DNA of 64,000 nt, taken from contig NC_044989.1 of the NCBI RefSeq assembly GCF_008728515.1, positions 72,751,754-72,815,753 on the forward strand. The letters run 5' to 3'. Below, piece after piece: positions 10,262-21,360 of this stretch. Positions within the stretch are counted from its first letter, which is position 1. Each line of letters starts with the position of its first letter. Both the position numbers and the translations under genes were made by a program. The DNA is from Papio anubis. Its lineage: Eukaryota > Chordata > Mammalia > Primates > Cercopithecidae. The notes under the pieces are model-generated. The model did not search any database. It was not told the DNA's origin and was given only the letters and a program-made list of their open reading frames with translations.

Positions 10262-10412
10262 CAGTAACCCGCAGGTGGCCCAAATGCATTCAATCTGTAG
10301 CGGCAACTGCTTTACTAACAAAAAAAAAGAAAAAAAAAAGTAAAAAAAAAAAAACAACCGTTAGAGGAAACTTCATTGTGAGCACATCTCACCAGTTCAG
10401 AAGTATCCTAAG
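10262..10412 (+). pseudogene. pol fragment 1 (RT connection region)
   Basis: RRWPKCIQSVAATALLT is readable at about 10271-10320, and TSHQF in ACATCTCACCAGTTC near 10384. This is the connection segment between reverse transcriptase and RNase H. An A-rich expansion (10320-10360) breaks it. The same region is present again, better preserved, at 12950-13050, so this provirus has two copies of this pol segment. Confidence 0.6.
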
Positions 10413-11270
10413 GAAAAAAAAGGGGGGGCAGAATTTATATAAGAAGAGTATTATATGGTAAATTCTTGTCCTGAAATAAATTAACTGATTGTTTAAAGAA
10501 AGAAATATTTTTAATAAGTCTGAAAGTTGAGGCATGTCGAAGAATTGTCTGCGAAAGTCATGAAAAAGGAAAATGTTATAAAAAAAGAATTTATGCAAAA
10601 AATGTTGTATAATTTAAAATTAACTAGGCCTCCTGAATGTAAAACTATTGAAAAAAAACAAAAAACAGTTTATGTGCAAAGTGTATAAGAAAAGTAAAAT
10701 ATACCTTTGGTAAAAGGATTATAAGGAGGCATAAGAATGTACATTTTTACCTACATTAAAAAGGTACAAAAATTATTGTTTTGAAGGTTTAAGCAAGTTT
10801 TAAAACATTAATTGTAAAGAAAATTCTGTGTGTAAACCTATTAGCTAAAGTTAAAGAAGTATCATCCAGTTTTTCTGTGAACTGGACATTAAAGTAAAAG
10901 CATAACAGGTTTTTGTTAAAGCACCAACCTGCTCTTTAGCAAAAATTATAAAAGATTAAAAAGAGTCTATAAAATCTTACCTTATGGTCAAACATTAAAA
11001 ATTAGATAAATATGTCTACAAGGTTTTATTAAAATTAAGTTTAACATCAATAACACACTAATATAAAGATAAAATTTAGCTTATCTGGTATAAAAATCAT
11101 ACGAGAAGCATCGTTAAATATAAAATGGTATTTGGCTTTCTTTGGTTTAAAAACTAATAAAAATAGGTGCTAAAGGAAATTTGTCAGTAAAAAGGCACTA
11201 AAGACTATGAAGTCCACTGCCAAGGTCCCCACATTTAAAACAAAAGGTCAGTTTCTTAGAAATTATATAC
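10413..11270 (+). other. AT-rich block inside the provirus, origin unclear
   Basis: About 860 bp of A/T-rich text with many AAAATTA-type words and no recognisable pol motif. It sits where the rest of pol (RNase H to integrase core) is expected. It may be badly decayed retroviral sequence or an AT-rich segment typical of the source family. Confidence 0.4.
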
Positions 11271-11330
11271 TTGGTTTATCTTCCACTTTCCTTTCTCTCA
11301 AAAACTAAAAGTCTTTTAGCACATATACCA

Positions 11331-11548
11331 CCCCTAGAATTTCCGGTAAACCAGCACCAGCCAAAAGATCATGTTCTCATTGAAAGGTGGAAAGAAGAAA
11401 AACTCAAGCCAGCCTGGGAAAGACCCTACCTTGGGCTGCTAACCACCAAGACTGCTGTTCGTACAGAAAGAAAAAAAAAAAAAAAAAAGATGGACTCATC
11501 ACACCCGAGTCAAGAAAGTGCCACCCCCTCCAGAGTCGTAGGCCATAG
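11331..11548 (+). pseudogene. Integrase C-terminal domain relic (end of pol)
   Basis: In frame 11271-11651: HQPKDHVLIERWKEEKLKPA, then WERPYLGLLTTKTAVRT. This matches the SH3-like C-terminal domain of gammaretroviral integrase (Q-P-x-D-x-V-x-I ... W-x-x-P-Y). An 18-20 A run at 11470-11489 has changed the frame, after which DSSHPSQ and a Pro/Ser-rich end are visible. The env leader overlaps or follows. Confidence 0.75.
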
Positions 11549-12735
11549 TCCCAGAGGAAAATCCTACCAAACTAAAGCTAAGAAATATCTAACTCTTTCA
11601 ATCTATTCTATTACTCTTTCTTCTTTCCACGCTCTATTGCTGACCATTTAGTTATTAACAAAACCAAGTCAATTTCGCCTCAAACTATTGCATTTAATGC
11701 TTGCCTTTTTATACCCTGTGGGGACTTGCCAAGTCAAAGACAGCTCTCTACTTCAGAAAAGTACTTCTGTCCTTCCTGACTCTCCTCAGACTCAGCATTA
11801 GTAAACTAGGACCATTTAATCCAGGGAGATTTCGATAAAGACCCCAGTGCCAAGCAGGGGTCTTGCCCCCCGATGTAGAGCTTTCATGCCATAGTTTCTG
11901 TGGACCACTAAAGAGCAAGGATGGACTGCCCCAACTGGTTTTTGTAATTTCCTAAAACCATACATTCATTTTACTAGAGAATCATAGAAGTAAAAGACAT
12001 AAAACAAACTTTAGCAATTAAGACAGGATACCAAGATGCAAATGCCTGGTTAAAATTGATCAAATATTCCATCTGCACGTTAAACAAAAGCAATTGTTAT
12101 GCTTATGCACATGGCAGGCTAGAGGCCCAGATTGTCCCCTTTCCAATAAGGTGGTCCTCCAGTCGACCAAGTGTAGGCTGTATGGCAGCTCTTTTCCAGG
12201 ATTCTACAGCCTAGAGTAGTAAGTTGTGCCAAGCTCTCTCTGTTATATCCCAAAATCCGGCACCCTGCAGGTCAGCCCCCGAGGGACATCCAGCCTCCAT
12301 CTCCCAACACTAAGTTCACTTCGTGTCTCTCACAACCGGGAGGAAACTTAGCGTTCCTTGGAGACCTGAAAGGACGCAGTGAGCTTAAACATTTTCAAGA
12401 GCTTATCAGTAAGTCCTTGTTCATCCCGGAGCGGGTGTGTGGTGGTATCGTGGTGGACCTTTATGGCACTCTGCCAAATAACGGGAGTGGCACTTGTACT
12501 TCAGTCCAACTGGCTATCCCTTTCACCCTGGCATTTCATCAACCAGAAAGAAAAAAATAAGACATCGTAAAGCGAGAGAAGTCCCTTATGGGTCTTTCGA
12601 CTCTCATGTCTATTTAGACACAATTGCAGTCCCACGAGGAATACAGATCAATTTAAAGCTTAAAATCAAATAGCTGCAGGATTTGAGTCAATATTTTGAT
12701 GGGCGACAGTTAATAAAAATGTAGATTAGATAAAC
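11549..12735 (+). pseudogene. First env relic (SU plus start of TM), ERV3/HERV-E-like
   Basis: Broken frames encode a leader-like hydrophobic stretch near 11590-11650, SU-like text such as NAWLKLIKYSICTLNKSNCY near 12040-12100 and LEAQIVPFPIRWSSSRP near 12121-12173, and near 12575 REVPYGSFDSHVYLDTIAV, the cleavage/fusion-peptide region of a HERV-E/ERV3-type TM. It stops around 12735, where pol sequence begins without a transition. At least eight stops or frameshifts are visible. Confidence 0.65.
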
Positions 12736-12751
12736 TGCATCTATTACAACC

Positions 12752-13340
12752 AACAGCAATGAGCTTTTCATGAGTTAAAAGAAAGACTCATGTCAGCCCC
12801 AGCCCTGAGGCTGCCTGACCTGACAAAACTCTTTACACTCTATGTGTCAGAAAGAGAAAAAATGGCAGTTGGAATTTTAACCCAGACTGTAGGACCCTGA
12901 CCAAGGCCAGTGGCCTATCTCTCAAAACAACTAGACAGGGTTTCCAAAGGCTGGCTCCCAGATCTAAGGGCCCTAGCAGCAACAGCCCTGTTAGCACAAG
13001 AAGCAAATAAACTAACCCTTAGGCAAAACCTGAATATAAAGGTCCCCCATGCTGTGGTAACTTTAATGATTACCAAAGAACATCATTGGTTAACAAATGC
13101 TAGATTAACCAAGTACCAAAGCTTGCTATGTGAAAATCCCCACATGACCACTGAAGTTTGCAGCATCCTAAACCCCACCACCTTGCTCCCAGTATCAGAG
13201 AGCCCAGTTGAACATAAATGTGTAGAGATGTTGGACTCAATTTATTCTAGCAGGTCCAACCTCCGAGACCATCCTCAAACATCAGTAGACTGTGAGCAGT
13301 ACGTGGACGGGAGCAGCTTCGCCATCCCCTGCAAAGTGAC
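12752..13340 (+). pseudogene. pol fragment 2 (RT thumb/connection and start of RNase H)
   Basis: Translation from about 12755 gives AFHELKERLMSAPALRLPDL (RT thumb/connection). After one stop at 12898, the frame 12910-13386 continues AYLSKQLDRVSKGWLPDLRA and ends near YVDGSSF, the first catalytic Asp region of RNase H. Pol is expected upstream of env, but this piece lies downstream of the first env relic. The rest of RNase H and all of integrase are absent before the second env. Confidence 0.75.
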
Positions 13341-14793
13341 TCTGAAGAAGACGACAAGCCCTGCTCTAGTCACACCCAGAAGCTGACTCGTCCACGCATG
13401 GCCGAAGCATGAGAAAACTCTTTGCGAGACTCATTTTCCTTAAAATTTAGACTTTTACAGTAAGGACTTCAACTGACCTTCCTCAGACTAAGGACTGTTC
13501 CCAGTGTATACATCAAGTCACTGAGGTAAGACAAAAAATTGCTAGAGTCCTATTATTTTATGGTTATTATAAGTGTACTGGCACTCTAAAAATAACTTGT
13601 TTGTATAATGTTATTCTATACAAAGTATGTAGCCCAGGAAATGACCAACCTGATGTGTGTTATGACCCATGTAAGCCTCTCATGACCACAGTTTTTAAAA
13701 TAAGATTAAGAACTGAAGACTGGTAGAGGCTCATAAACGATATAAGTAAAGTGTTAGCCAAAACAGAAAAAAAACGGGGGGTGCCCAAACAAGTCACCTT
13801 AAAATTTGATGCCTGTGCTGTCATTAATAAGTTAGGAATAAGGTATAGTTCTCTTAATTAGAAAAGAGGCTATATGGCAGAAGATAAGTACATTTGTCAT
13901 AAATTAGGACTGTGTGGAAATAAATGTAAATACTGGTCTTGTGTCATTTAGGCCACTTGGATTAAAAAACAAATGAAAAGGATCCAGTCCACCTTCAGAA
14001 AGGAAAAAAATGGTCCTTCCTGTACTAAAGGACAATGTAACCCCTTAGAGCTAGTAATAACCAATCCCCTTGATCCTCACTGGAAAAAAAGGGGAACATG
14101 TAACCCTAAAAATTGATGGAGCTAGACTGGATCTTCAAGTAAATTTCATGGTTTGAGAAAAAGTTTATAAATGCTCTTCTGAGCCAGTATTTCAAACCTT
14201 TTATGATAAACTAAAAGTGCCAGTACCAGAAATTTCATGAAAAACAAGAAATTTGTTTTTGCTATTAGCCGAGCCTGTAGCCCAGTCTCTCAATGTCACT
14301 TCATGTTGTATATGTGGAAAAATTGTAATAGGAGATCAATGGCCATAGGAAGCCCGAGAATTAGTACCTACAGACCCAGTTCCTGATGAATTCCCGGCCC
14401 AAAAGAATCACCCTGATCACTTCTAGGTCCTAAAAGCCTCAATCATTAGACAATACTATATAGCAAGAGTAGAGAAGGACTTCACCCTTCCTGTAAGAAG
14501 ACTACATGGTGGAGTTCAAACCACACACAGAAAAATCCATTCAGTAAATTTCCAAAGTTGCAGACCATTTAGGCCCACCCAGAATCCCACTGGGACTGGA
14601 CAGCCCCCACTGGGCTATACTGAATATGTGGACATAGAGCCTATGCTAAGCTGCCTGACCAGTGGACAAGTAGTTGTTATTGGCACTACTAAACCATCTT
14701 TCTTCCTACTGTCCATAAAAACAGGCAAACTCCTGGGCTACCCTGTCTATGCTTCCTGTGAAAAGAGAAGCATAACTATAGGAAATTGAAAAA
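13341..14793 (+). pseudogene. Second env relic, leader and SU
   Basis: From about 13385 the text reads as an env leader, then TSTDLPQTKDCSQCIHQVTE near 13470-13530 and Cys-rich SU-like segments (NDQPDVCYDPCKPL, KLGLCGNKCKYWSC). Stops fall at several sites, for example near 13724, 13860 and 13951. It differs in sequence from the first env relic. It runs into the open TM segment at 14794. Confidence 0.65.
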
Positions 14794-15429
14794 ATGATAA
14801 ATGGCCGCCTGAGAGAATCATACAATATTATAGGCCTGCTACTTAGGCACAAGATGGCTTGTGAGGATACCGGAATCCCCATTTACATGATCAACCAAAT
14901 CATGCGGTTACGAGCTGTCTTAAACATAATCACTAATAAAAACGGCAGAGCCTTTACTATTCTGACCTGGCAAGAAACTCAAATGAGAAATGCTATCTAT
15001 CAAAATAGATTAGCTCTCGATTGCTTGCTAGCAGCTGAAAGAGAAGGCTGTAAGAAATTTAACCTTACTAATTGCTGCTTACACATAGAATATCAAGGGC
15101 AAGTAGTCGAAGACATAGTTAGAAATATGACAAAACTGGCACATGTGCCCGTGCAAGTGTCACATGGATTTGATCCTAGGGCCATGTTTAGAAAATGGTT
15201 CCCAGCGCTAAAAAGATTTAAAACTCTTATAACAAGAGTTATAATACTAATAGGAACCTACTTACTGCTCCCTTGTTTGCTAACTGTACTTCTTCAGATG
15301 ATTAAAACCTTCATCGCTACCTTAGTTCACCAAAATGCTTCAGCGCAAGTGTACCATATGAATCACTATCAATCTGTCTTGCAAGAAGACATAAGTAGTA
15401 AAAATGACAGTGAGAACTCCCACTATTAA
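14794..15429 (+). pseudogene. env transmembrane-subunit relic, 211 open codons
   Basis: The most intact retroviral frame in the window. Residues ~30-81 form a heptad-like helix that includes the region of the gammaretroviral immunosuppressive-like segment. Cys86 and Cys94-Cys95 form a C-X7-CC motif; the usual spacing is C-X6-CC. Potential N-glycosylation sites are near residues 91 and 111. A hydrophobic membrane anchor spans ~143-170, followed by a ~40-residue tail ending DSENSHY. The Met at 14794 is internal, not a true start: the fusion peptide and SU upstream are broken. The natural stop at 15427 is just before the polypurine tract. Confidence 0.8.
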
Positions 15430-15440
15430 GTGAGAGTCTC

Positions 15441-15452
15441 AAAGTGGGGGAA
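15441..15452 (+). promoter_or_regulatory. Polypurine tract
   Basis: AAAGTGGGGGAA abuts the 3' LTR, as expected of the plus-strand primer site. The single T is a common variant. Confidence 0.8.
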
Positions 15453-15915
15453 TAAGGGAGGAGACCACCCCTCATATTGTCTTATGCCCAATTTCTGCCT
15501 CCAAAGAAAGAAAAAGTAAAAACTAAAAGGCAGAAATGAAATCCACAAGCACACAGACCGGCACCACACCCTGGGCCTGGTAGTTAAAGATCGACCCCTG
15601 ACCTAATCGGTTATGTTATCTATAGATTACAGACATTGTATAGAAAAGCACCACGAAAATCCCTATCCTGTTTTGTTCTGATCTAATTACCGGTGCATGC
15701 AGCCCCCATTCACGTACCCCCTCCTTGCTCAATCAATCATGACCATCTCATGCTCACCCCCTTAGAGTTGTGAGCCCTTAAAAATGACAAGAATTGCTCA
15801 CTCGGGGAGGTCAGCTCTTGAGACAGGAGTCTTGCCGATGCCCCCAGCTGAATAAACCCCTTCCTTCTTTAACTTCGGTGTCTGAGGAGTTTTTTCTGTG
15901 GCTCGTCCTGCTACA
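15453..15915 (+). repeat. 3' LTR of the provirus
   Basis: Same boundaries as the 5' LTR (TAAGGGAGGAG to CTGCTACA) with about 36 differences by eye, many at CpG or transition sites. AATAAA at 15851-15856. The target duplication CTTT follows at 15916-15919. Confidence 0.9.
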
Positions 15916-15919
15916 CTTT

Positions 15920-16386
15920 GACTGGAGAGGTTAAACCACTTATATGTGAAATACTTACTGGTAGAGGAGGGACTTTCTTTTGTCATTTGCTATTACTTCT
16001 CCATAAGCCTTACAACTTTCTGTCCCCCCTTATTTACTGCATTACTATCTTTTTTTGTGATTTTTTGTAGTGAAATATTTAGATTCATTTCTAATTAATT
16101 CTTTTGTGTATTCAGCTATTTTCATTGTAGTTATAATATGGGTTATGTTTAACATCCTAAAGTTATCACACTCTAATTTGAATTTATACCAGCTTAACTT
16201 AAGTAATAAACAAAAACTGTTCCTTTATAACATGATCTCCACCCCTATCAGTTGCTACTGTCAACAAATTTACAACTTGATACAGTGTATGTCCGAAAAA
16301 ATAAATGAATAATTATTTTTAATGTGTTAGTCTCACAAATTATGTAGAAAACAAAATGTGAAGTTACAAACCAAAGCTATAATAGA
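15920..16386 (-). mobile_element. Old L1M, segment 2
   Basis: The interrupted L1M resumes with GACTGGAGAGGTTAAACCAC and continues GTTTAACATCCTAAAGTTAT, CAGCTTAACTTAAGTAATAA, all diverged minus-strand L1M. It is cut at 16386 by the plus-strand L1, with CCAAAGCTATAATAG (16371-16385) as the 5' target duplication. Confidence 0.65.
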
Positions 16387-16483
16387 GGGGGCGGAGCAAG
16401 ATGGCTGAATAGGAACAGCTCCAGTCTCTAGCTCCCAGCGCAAGCAACACAGAAGACAGGTGATTTCTGCATTTTCAACTGAG
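16387..16483 (+). promoter_or_regulatory. Retained first 97 nt of the L1 5'UTR (upstream exon)
   Basis: CAAGATGGCTGAATAGGAAC contains the YY1-type motif (CAAGATGGC) that positions L1 transcription starts. The segment ends exactly at the known 5'UTR splice donor position. The rest of the 5'UTR promoter is gone. Confidence 0.8.
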
Positions 16484-17425
16484 GAACGAAGCTCATCGCC
16501 AGCAACGGATCAAAGCTGGACGGAGAATGACTTTGACAAGACGAGAGAAGAAGGCTTCAGTCCATCAAACTTCTCAGAGCTAAAGGAGGAATTACGTACC
16601 CAGCGCAAAGAAACTAAAAATCTTGAAAAAAGAGTGGAAGAATTGAAAACCAGAATAATTAATGCAGAGAAGGCCATAAACGAACTGACAGAGATAAAAA
16701 CCATGGCACAAGAAATATGTGACAAACGCACAAGCTTCAGTAATCGACTCGATCAACTGGAAGAAAGAGTATCAGTGATTGAGGATCAAATGAATGAAAT
16801 GAAGTGAGAAGAGAAATCTAAAGAAAAAAGAAGAAAAAGAAATGAACAAAGCCTGCAAGAAGTATGGGATTATGTAAAAAGACCAAATCTACGTCTGATT
16901 GGGGTGCCTGAAAGTGAGGGGGAAAATGGAACCAAGTTGGAAAACACTCTTCAGGATATCATCCAGGAGAACTTCCCCAACCTAGCAAGGCAGGCCAACA
17001 TTCAAATTCAGGAATTACACAGAACGCCACAAAGATACCCTCGAAGAAAGCAACCCAAGACACATAATTGCCAGATTCAATCGTTGAAATGAAGGAAAAA
17101 ATCTTAAGGGCAGATAGAGAGAAAGGTCGGGTTACCGCTGGAAGCCCATCAGACTAACAGCAGATCTCTCTCGCAGAAAACTCTACAAGCCAGAAGAGAG
17201 TGGGGCCACATTCAACATTCTTAAAGAAAGAATTTTAAAACCCAAAATTTCATATCCAGCCAAACTAAGTTTCATATGAAGGAGAAATAAAATCTTTTAC
17301 AGATAAGCAAATGCTTAGAGATTTGTCACCACCTCAGGCCTGCCTTTACAAGAGATCCTGAAGGAAGCACTAAACATGGAAAGGAACAACCAGTACCAGC
17401 CATTGCAAAAACATGCCAAAATGTA
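16484..17425 (+). pseudogene. L1 ORF1 relic without its start codon
   Basis: Begins ERSSSPATDQSW (ORF1p residue ~23). The coiled coil (KNLEKRVEELKTRIINAEKA ... RLDQLEERVSVIEDQMNEMK) stays open to a stop at 16805. The RNA-binding (RRM) part follows in another register (GENGTKLENTLQDIIQENFP at 16919-16978), then the C-terminal domain, with several breaks. The canonical ATG was removed with the spliced-out segment. The first in-frame ATG is near 16703. Only a GTG at 16460 lies upstream in frame. Confidence 0.85.
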
Positions 17426-17482
17426 AAGGCTAGGGAAGAAACTTCCACTGACTAATCTATAAAATAACCAGTTAATATCATA

Positions 17483-20400
17483 ATGGCAGGACTGGGTTCA
17501 CACATAACAATATTAACCTTAAATGTAAATGGGCTAAATGGTCCAATTAAAGACACAGAATGGCAAACTGATACAGTCAAGACCCATCAGTCTGTTGTAT
17601 TCAGAGACCCATCTCACATGCAGAGACATACAAAGGCTCAAAATAAAGGATGGAGGAAGTTCTACCAAGCAAAATGGAGAACAAAAAAGCAGGGCTGCGG
17701 CTACTCAGGTCTCTGATAAAACAGGACTCTTAAAACCATCAAAGATCAAAAGAGACAAAGAAGAAGGCCATTATATAATGGTAGCGGATCAATTCAACAG
17801 GAAGAGCTAACTATCCTAAATACATATGCACCTAAATACAGGAGCAATCTAGATTCATAAAGCAAGTCCTGGAGACTTACAAAGAGACTTAGACTCCTAT
17901 ACAATAATGGGAGACTTCAATGTCCCCACTGTCAACATTAGACAGATCAACGAGACAGAAAGTTAACAAGGATATCCAGGAATTGAACTCATCTCTGCAG
18001 CAAGCAGACCTAATAGACATCTACAGAACTCTCCACCCCAAATCAACAGAATTTCATACACTTTCTCAGCACCACATCACACTTATTCCAAAATTGACCA
18101 CATAATTGGAAGTAAAGCACCCTCAGCAAATGTACAAGAACAGAAATTATAACAAACTGTCTCAGACCACAGTGCAATCAAACTAGAACTCAGGACTAAG
18201 AAAAATCAATCAAAACTGCCCAACCACATGGAAACCGAATAACCTGCTCCTGAATGACTACTAAATATGGAAATGAAGGTGCAACAAAGACGCTCTTTGA
18301 AACCAATGAGAACAAAGATACAACATACCAGACCCTCGGGACACAATTAAAGCAGTGTGTAGAGGGAAATTTATAGCACTAAATGCCCACAGTAGAAAGC
18401 TGGAAAGATCTAAAATTCGACATTCTAACATCACAATTAAAAGAACTAGAGAAGCAAGAGTAAACACATTCAAAGCTAGCAGAAGGCAAGAAATAACTAA
18501 GATCAGGAGCAGAACTGAAGGAGATAGAGACACAAAAAAATCCTCCAAAAAATCAATAATGAATCCAGGAGTTGGTTTTTGAAAAGATCACCAAAATTGA
18601 TAGACCGCTAGCAAGCATCGAATAATAAAAGAAGAAGCAGAGAAGAATCAAATAGACAATAAAATGATAAGGGATATCATCACCGACCCCACAGAAATAC
18701 AAACTACCATCAGAGAATACTATGCAAATAGAAAATCTAGAAGAAATGAATAATTTCCCCGACACTTACACTCCCAAGACTAAACCAGGAAGCAGCTGAA
18801 TCCCTGAATAGACCAATAGCAGGTGGCTCTTGAAATTGAGGCAATAATTAATAGCCTACCAACCAAAAAAAAAAAAAAGTCCAGGACCAGTTGGATCACA
18901 GCTGAATTTCTACCAGAGGTACAAAGGAGGAGCTGGTACCATTCCTTCTGGAACTATTCCAATCATTGTGAAAGAGAGGGAATCCTCCTAACTCACTCCT
19001 TATGAGGCTAACATCATCCTGATACCAAAGCTTGGCAGAGACAATAACAAAAAGAGAATTTTTAGACAAATATCACTGATGGCATCGATGCAAAAATCCT
19101 CAAAAAATACTAGCAAACCAGATCCAGCAGCACATCAAAAGTTTATCCACCATGAGATCATGGGCTTCATCCCTGGGATGCAAGGCTGGTCTAACGATGC
19201 AAATCAATAAACGTAATCCAGCATATAAACAGAACCAAAGACAAAACCACATGATTATCTCAATAGATGCAGAAAAGGCCTTGACAAAATTCAACAGCCC
19301 TCATGCTAAAATGCTCAATAAATTTGTATGGAACGTATCTCAAAATAATAAGAGCTATTTATGACAAAACCCACAGCCAATTATCATACTGAATGGGCCA
19401 AAACTGGAAAAAATTCCCTTTGAAACTGGCATTATATTAGGATGCCCTCTCACCAATTCTATTCAACACAGTGTTGGAAGTTCTGGCTAGGCAATCAGGC
19501 AAGAGAAATAAAGGTAGAAAGAAATAAATAAGAAGTCAAATTGTCCCTGTTTGCAGAGACATGATTGTATATTTAGAAAACTCCATTGGCTCAGGCCAAA
19601 ATCTCCTTAAGCTGATAAGCAACTTCAGCAAAGTCTCAGGATACAAAATTAATGTGCAAAATCACAAGCATTCTTATGTTCAGTAAATAGACAAACAGAG
19701 AGCCAAATCATGACTCAAGCAAACTTTGCATTCACAATTGCTTCAAAGAGAATAAAATACCTAGGGAATCCAACTACAAGGGATGTAAAGGACCCTTCAT
19801 GAGCAGAACTACAAACCACTGCTCAGGGAAATAAAAGAGGACACAAACAAATGGAAGAACATACCATGCCTCATGGATAGGAAGAATCAATATCCTGAAA
19901 ATGGCCATACTGCCCAAGGTAATTTATATAGATTCAATGCCATCCCATCAAGCTACCAATGACTTTCTTTCACAGAATTGGAAAACTGCTTTTAAAGTTC
20001 ATATGAACCAAAAAAGCCCACATTTCCAAGACAATCCTAAGTCAAAAGAACAAAGCTGGAGGCATCACGCTACCTGACTTCAAACTGCTACTGCAAGGCT
20101 ACAGTAACTAAACAGCATGGTACTGGTGCCAAAACAGAGATATAGACCAATGGAACAGAACAGAGTCCCCAGAAATAATACCACATCTACAGCCATCTGA
20201 TCTTTGATACAAACCTGAGAAAAATAAGAAATGGGAAAGGATTCCCTATTTAATAAACGGTGCTGGGAAAATTCACACAGGCAGAAAGCTGAAACTGATC
20301 CTTTCCTTACTCCTATACAAAAATTAATTCAAGATGGATTAGAGACTTAAATGTTAACTTAATACCATAAAAACTTAGAAGAAAACCTAGGTAATACCAT

Positions 20401-21270
20401 TCAGGACATAGGCATGGGCAAGGGACTCATGTCTAAAACACCAAAAAGTAAATGGCAACAAAACAAAATTGATAAATGGAATCTAATTAAACTAAAGAGC
20501 TTCTGCACATGCTGAAACTACCATCAGAGTGAACAGGCAACCTACAGAATGGCAGAAAATTTTTGCATTCTACTCATCTGACAAAGGGCTAATATCCAGA
20601 ACCTACAAAGAACTCAATCAAATTTACAAGAAAAAAAAACAAACAACCCCATCAAAAAGTGGGCAAAGGATATGAACAGACATTTCTCAAAAGAAGACAT
20701 TCATACAGCCAACAGACACATGAAAAAATGCTCATCATCACTGGCCATCAGAGAAATGCAAATCAAAACCACAATGAGATAGAATCTCACACCAGTTAGA
20801 ATGGCAATCATTAAAAAGTCAGGAAACAACAGGTGCTGGAGAGGATGTGGAGAAATAGGAACACTTTTACACTGTTGGTGGGATTGTAAACTAGTTCAAC
20901 CATTATGGAAAACAGTAAGGCGATTCCTCAAGGATCTAGAACTAGAAGTACCATATGACCCAGCCATCCCATTACTGGGTACATACCCAAAGGATTATAA
21001 ATCATGCAGCTATAAAGACACATGAACACGTATGTTTATTGCGGCACTATTCACAATAGCAAAGACTTGGAATCAACCCAAATGTCCATCAGTGACAGAC
21101 TGGATTAAGAAAATGTGGCACATATACACCATGGAATACTATGCAGCCATAACAAAGGATGAGTTTGTGTCCTTTGTAGGGACATGGATGCAGCTGGAAA
21201 CCATCATTCTCAGCAAACTATCACAAGAATAGAAAACCAAACACCGCATGTTCTCACTCAGAGGTGGGAA
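17483..21270 (+). pseudogene. L1 ORF2 relic (endonuclease, RT, Cys-rich end)
   Basis: Starts ATG-GCAGGACTGGGTTCACAC (17483) with the endonuclease N-terminus ITILTLNVNGLNGPIKD. The RT region lies at about 18.9-20.1 kb and the Cys-rich C-terminus (CGEIGTLLHCWWDC) at 20801-21025. MWHIYTMEYYAAITKDEFVS ends the protein near 21230. Small indels and stops occur every 100-300 bp, so no function remains. Confidence 0.85.
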
Positions 21271-21328
21271 CTGAACAGTGAGATCACTTGGACTTGGGAA
21301 GGGGAACATCACACACCGGGGCCTATCA

Positions 21329-21360
21329 CGGGGAGGGGGGTAGGGGGTAGGGGGGAGGGA
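21329..21360 (+). other. G-rich polypurine tract in the L1 3'UTR (G-quadruplex candidate)
   Basis: GGGGAGGGGGGTAGGGGGTA followed by GGGGGGAGGG gives at least four G-runs of 3 or more with short loops. This tract is a standard part of L1 3'UTRs. Confidence 0.75.

Larger units (their letters stand above)
8315..15915 (+). mobile_element. Class I (gammaretrovirus-like) endogenous provirus, mosaic and defective
   Basis: Two ~462-bp LTRs flank an internal region with, in order: tRNA-Glu primer site, repeat-rich leader, gag matrix relic, GA-rich tract, degenerate nucleocapsid knuckle, a small pol piece, an AT-rich block, integrase C-terminus, env SU plus start of TM, RT/RNase H pol piece, and a second env. 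The LTR looks to me like the PABL family and the Glu primer site fits the HERV-E/PABL/Harlequin supergroup; neither was verified. By hand count the LTRs differ at about 36 positions (~8%). Every reading frame is broken except the env TM segment. It inserted into an older L1M. Confidence 0.88.

Noticed and set aside
12910..13386. 158-codon frame considered as a host gene
   Set aside because: It is pol RT-connection/RNase H sequence between LTRs, with a stop upstream and missing catalytic parts.
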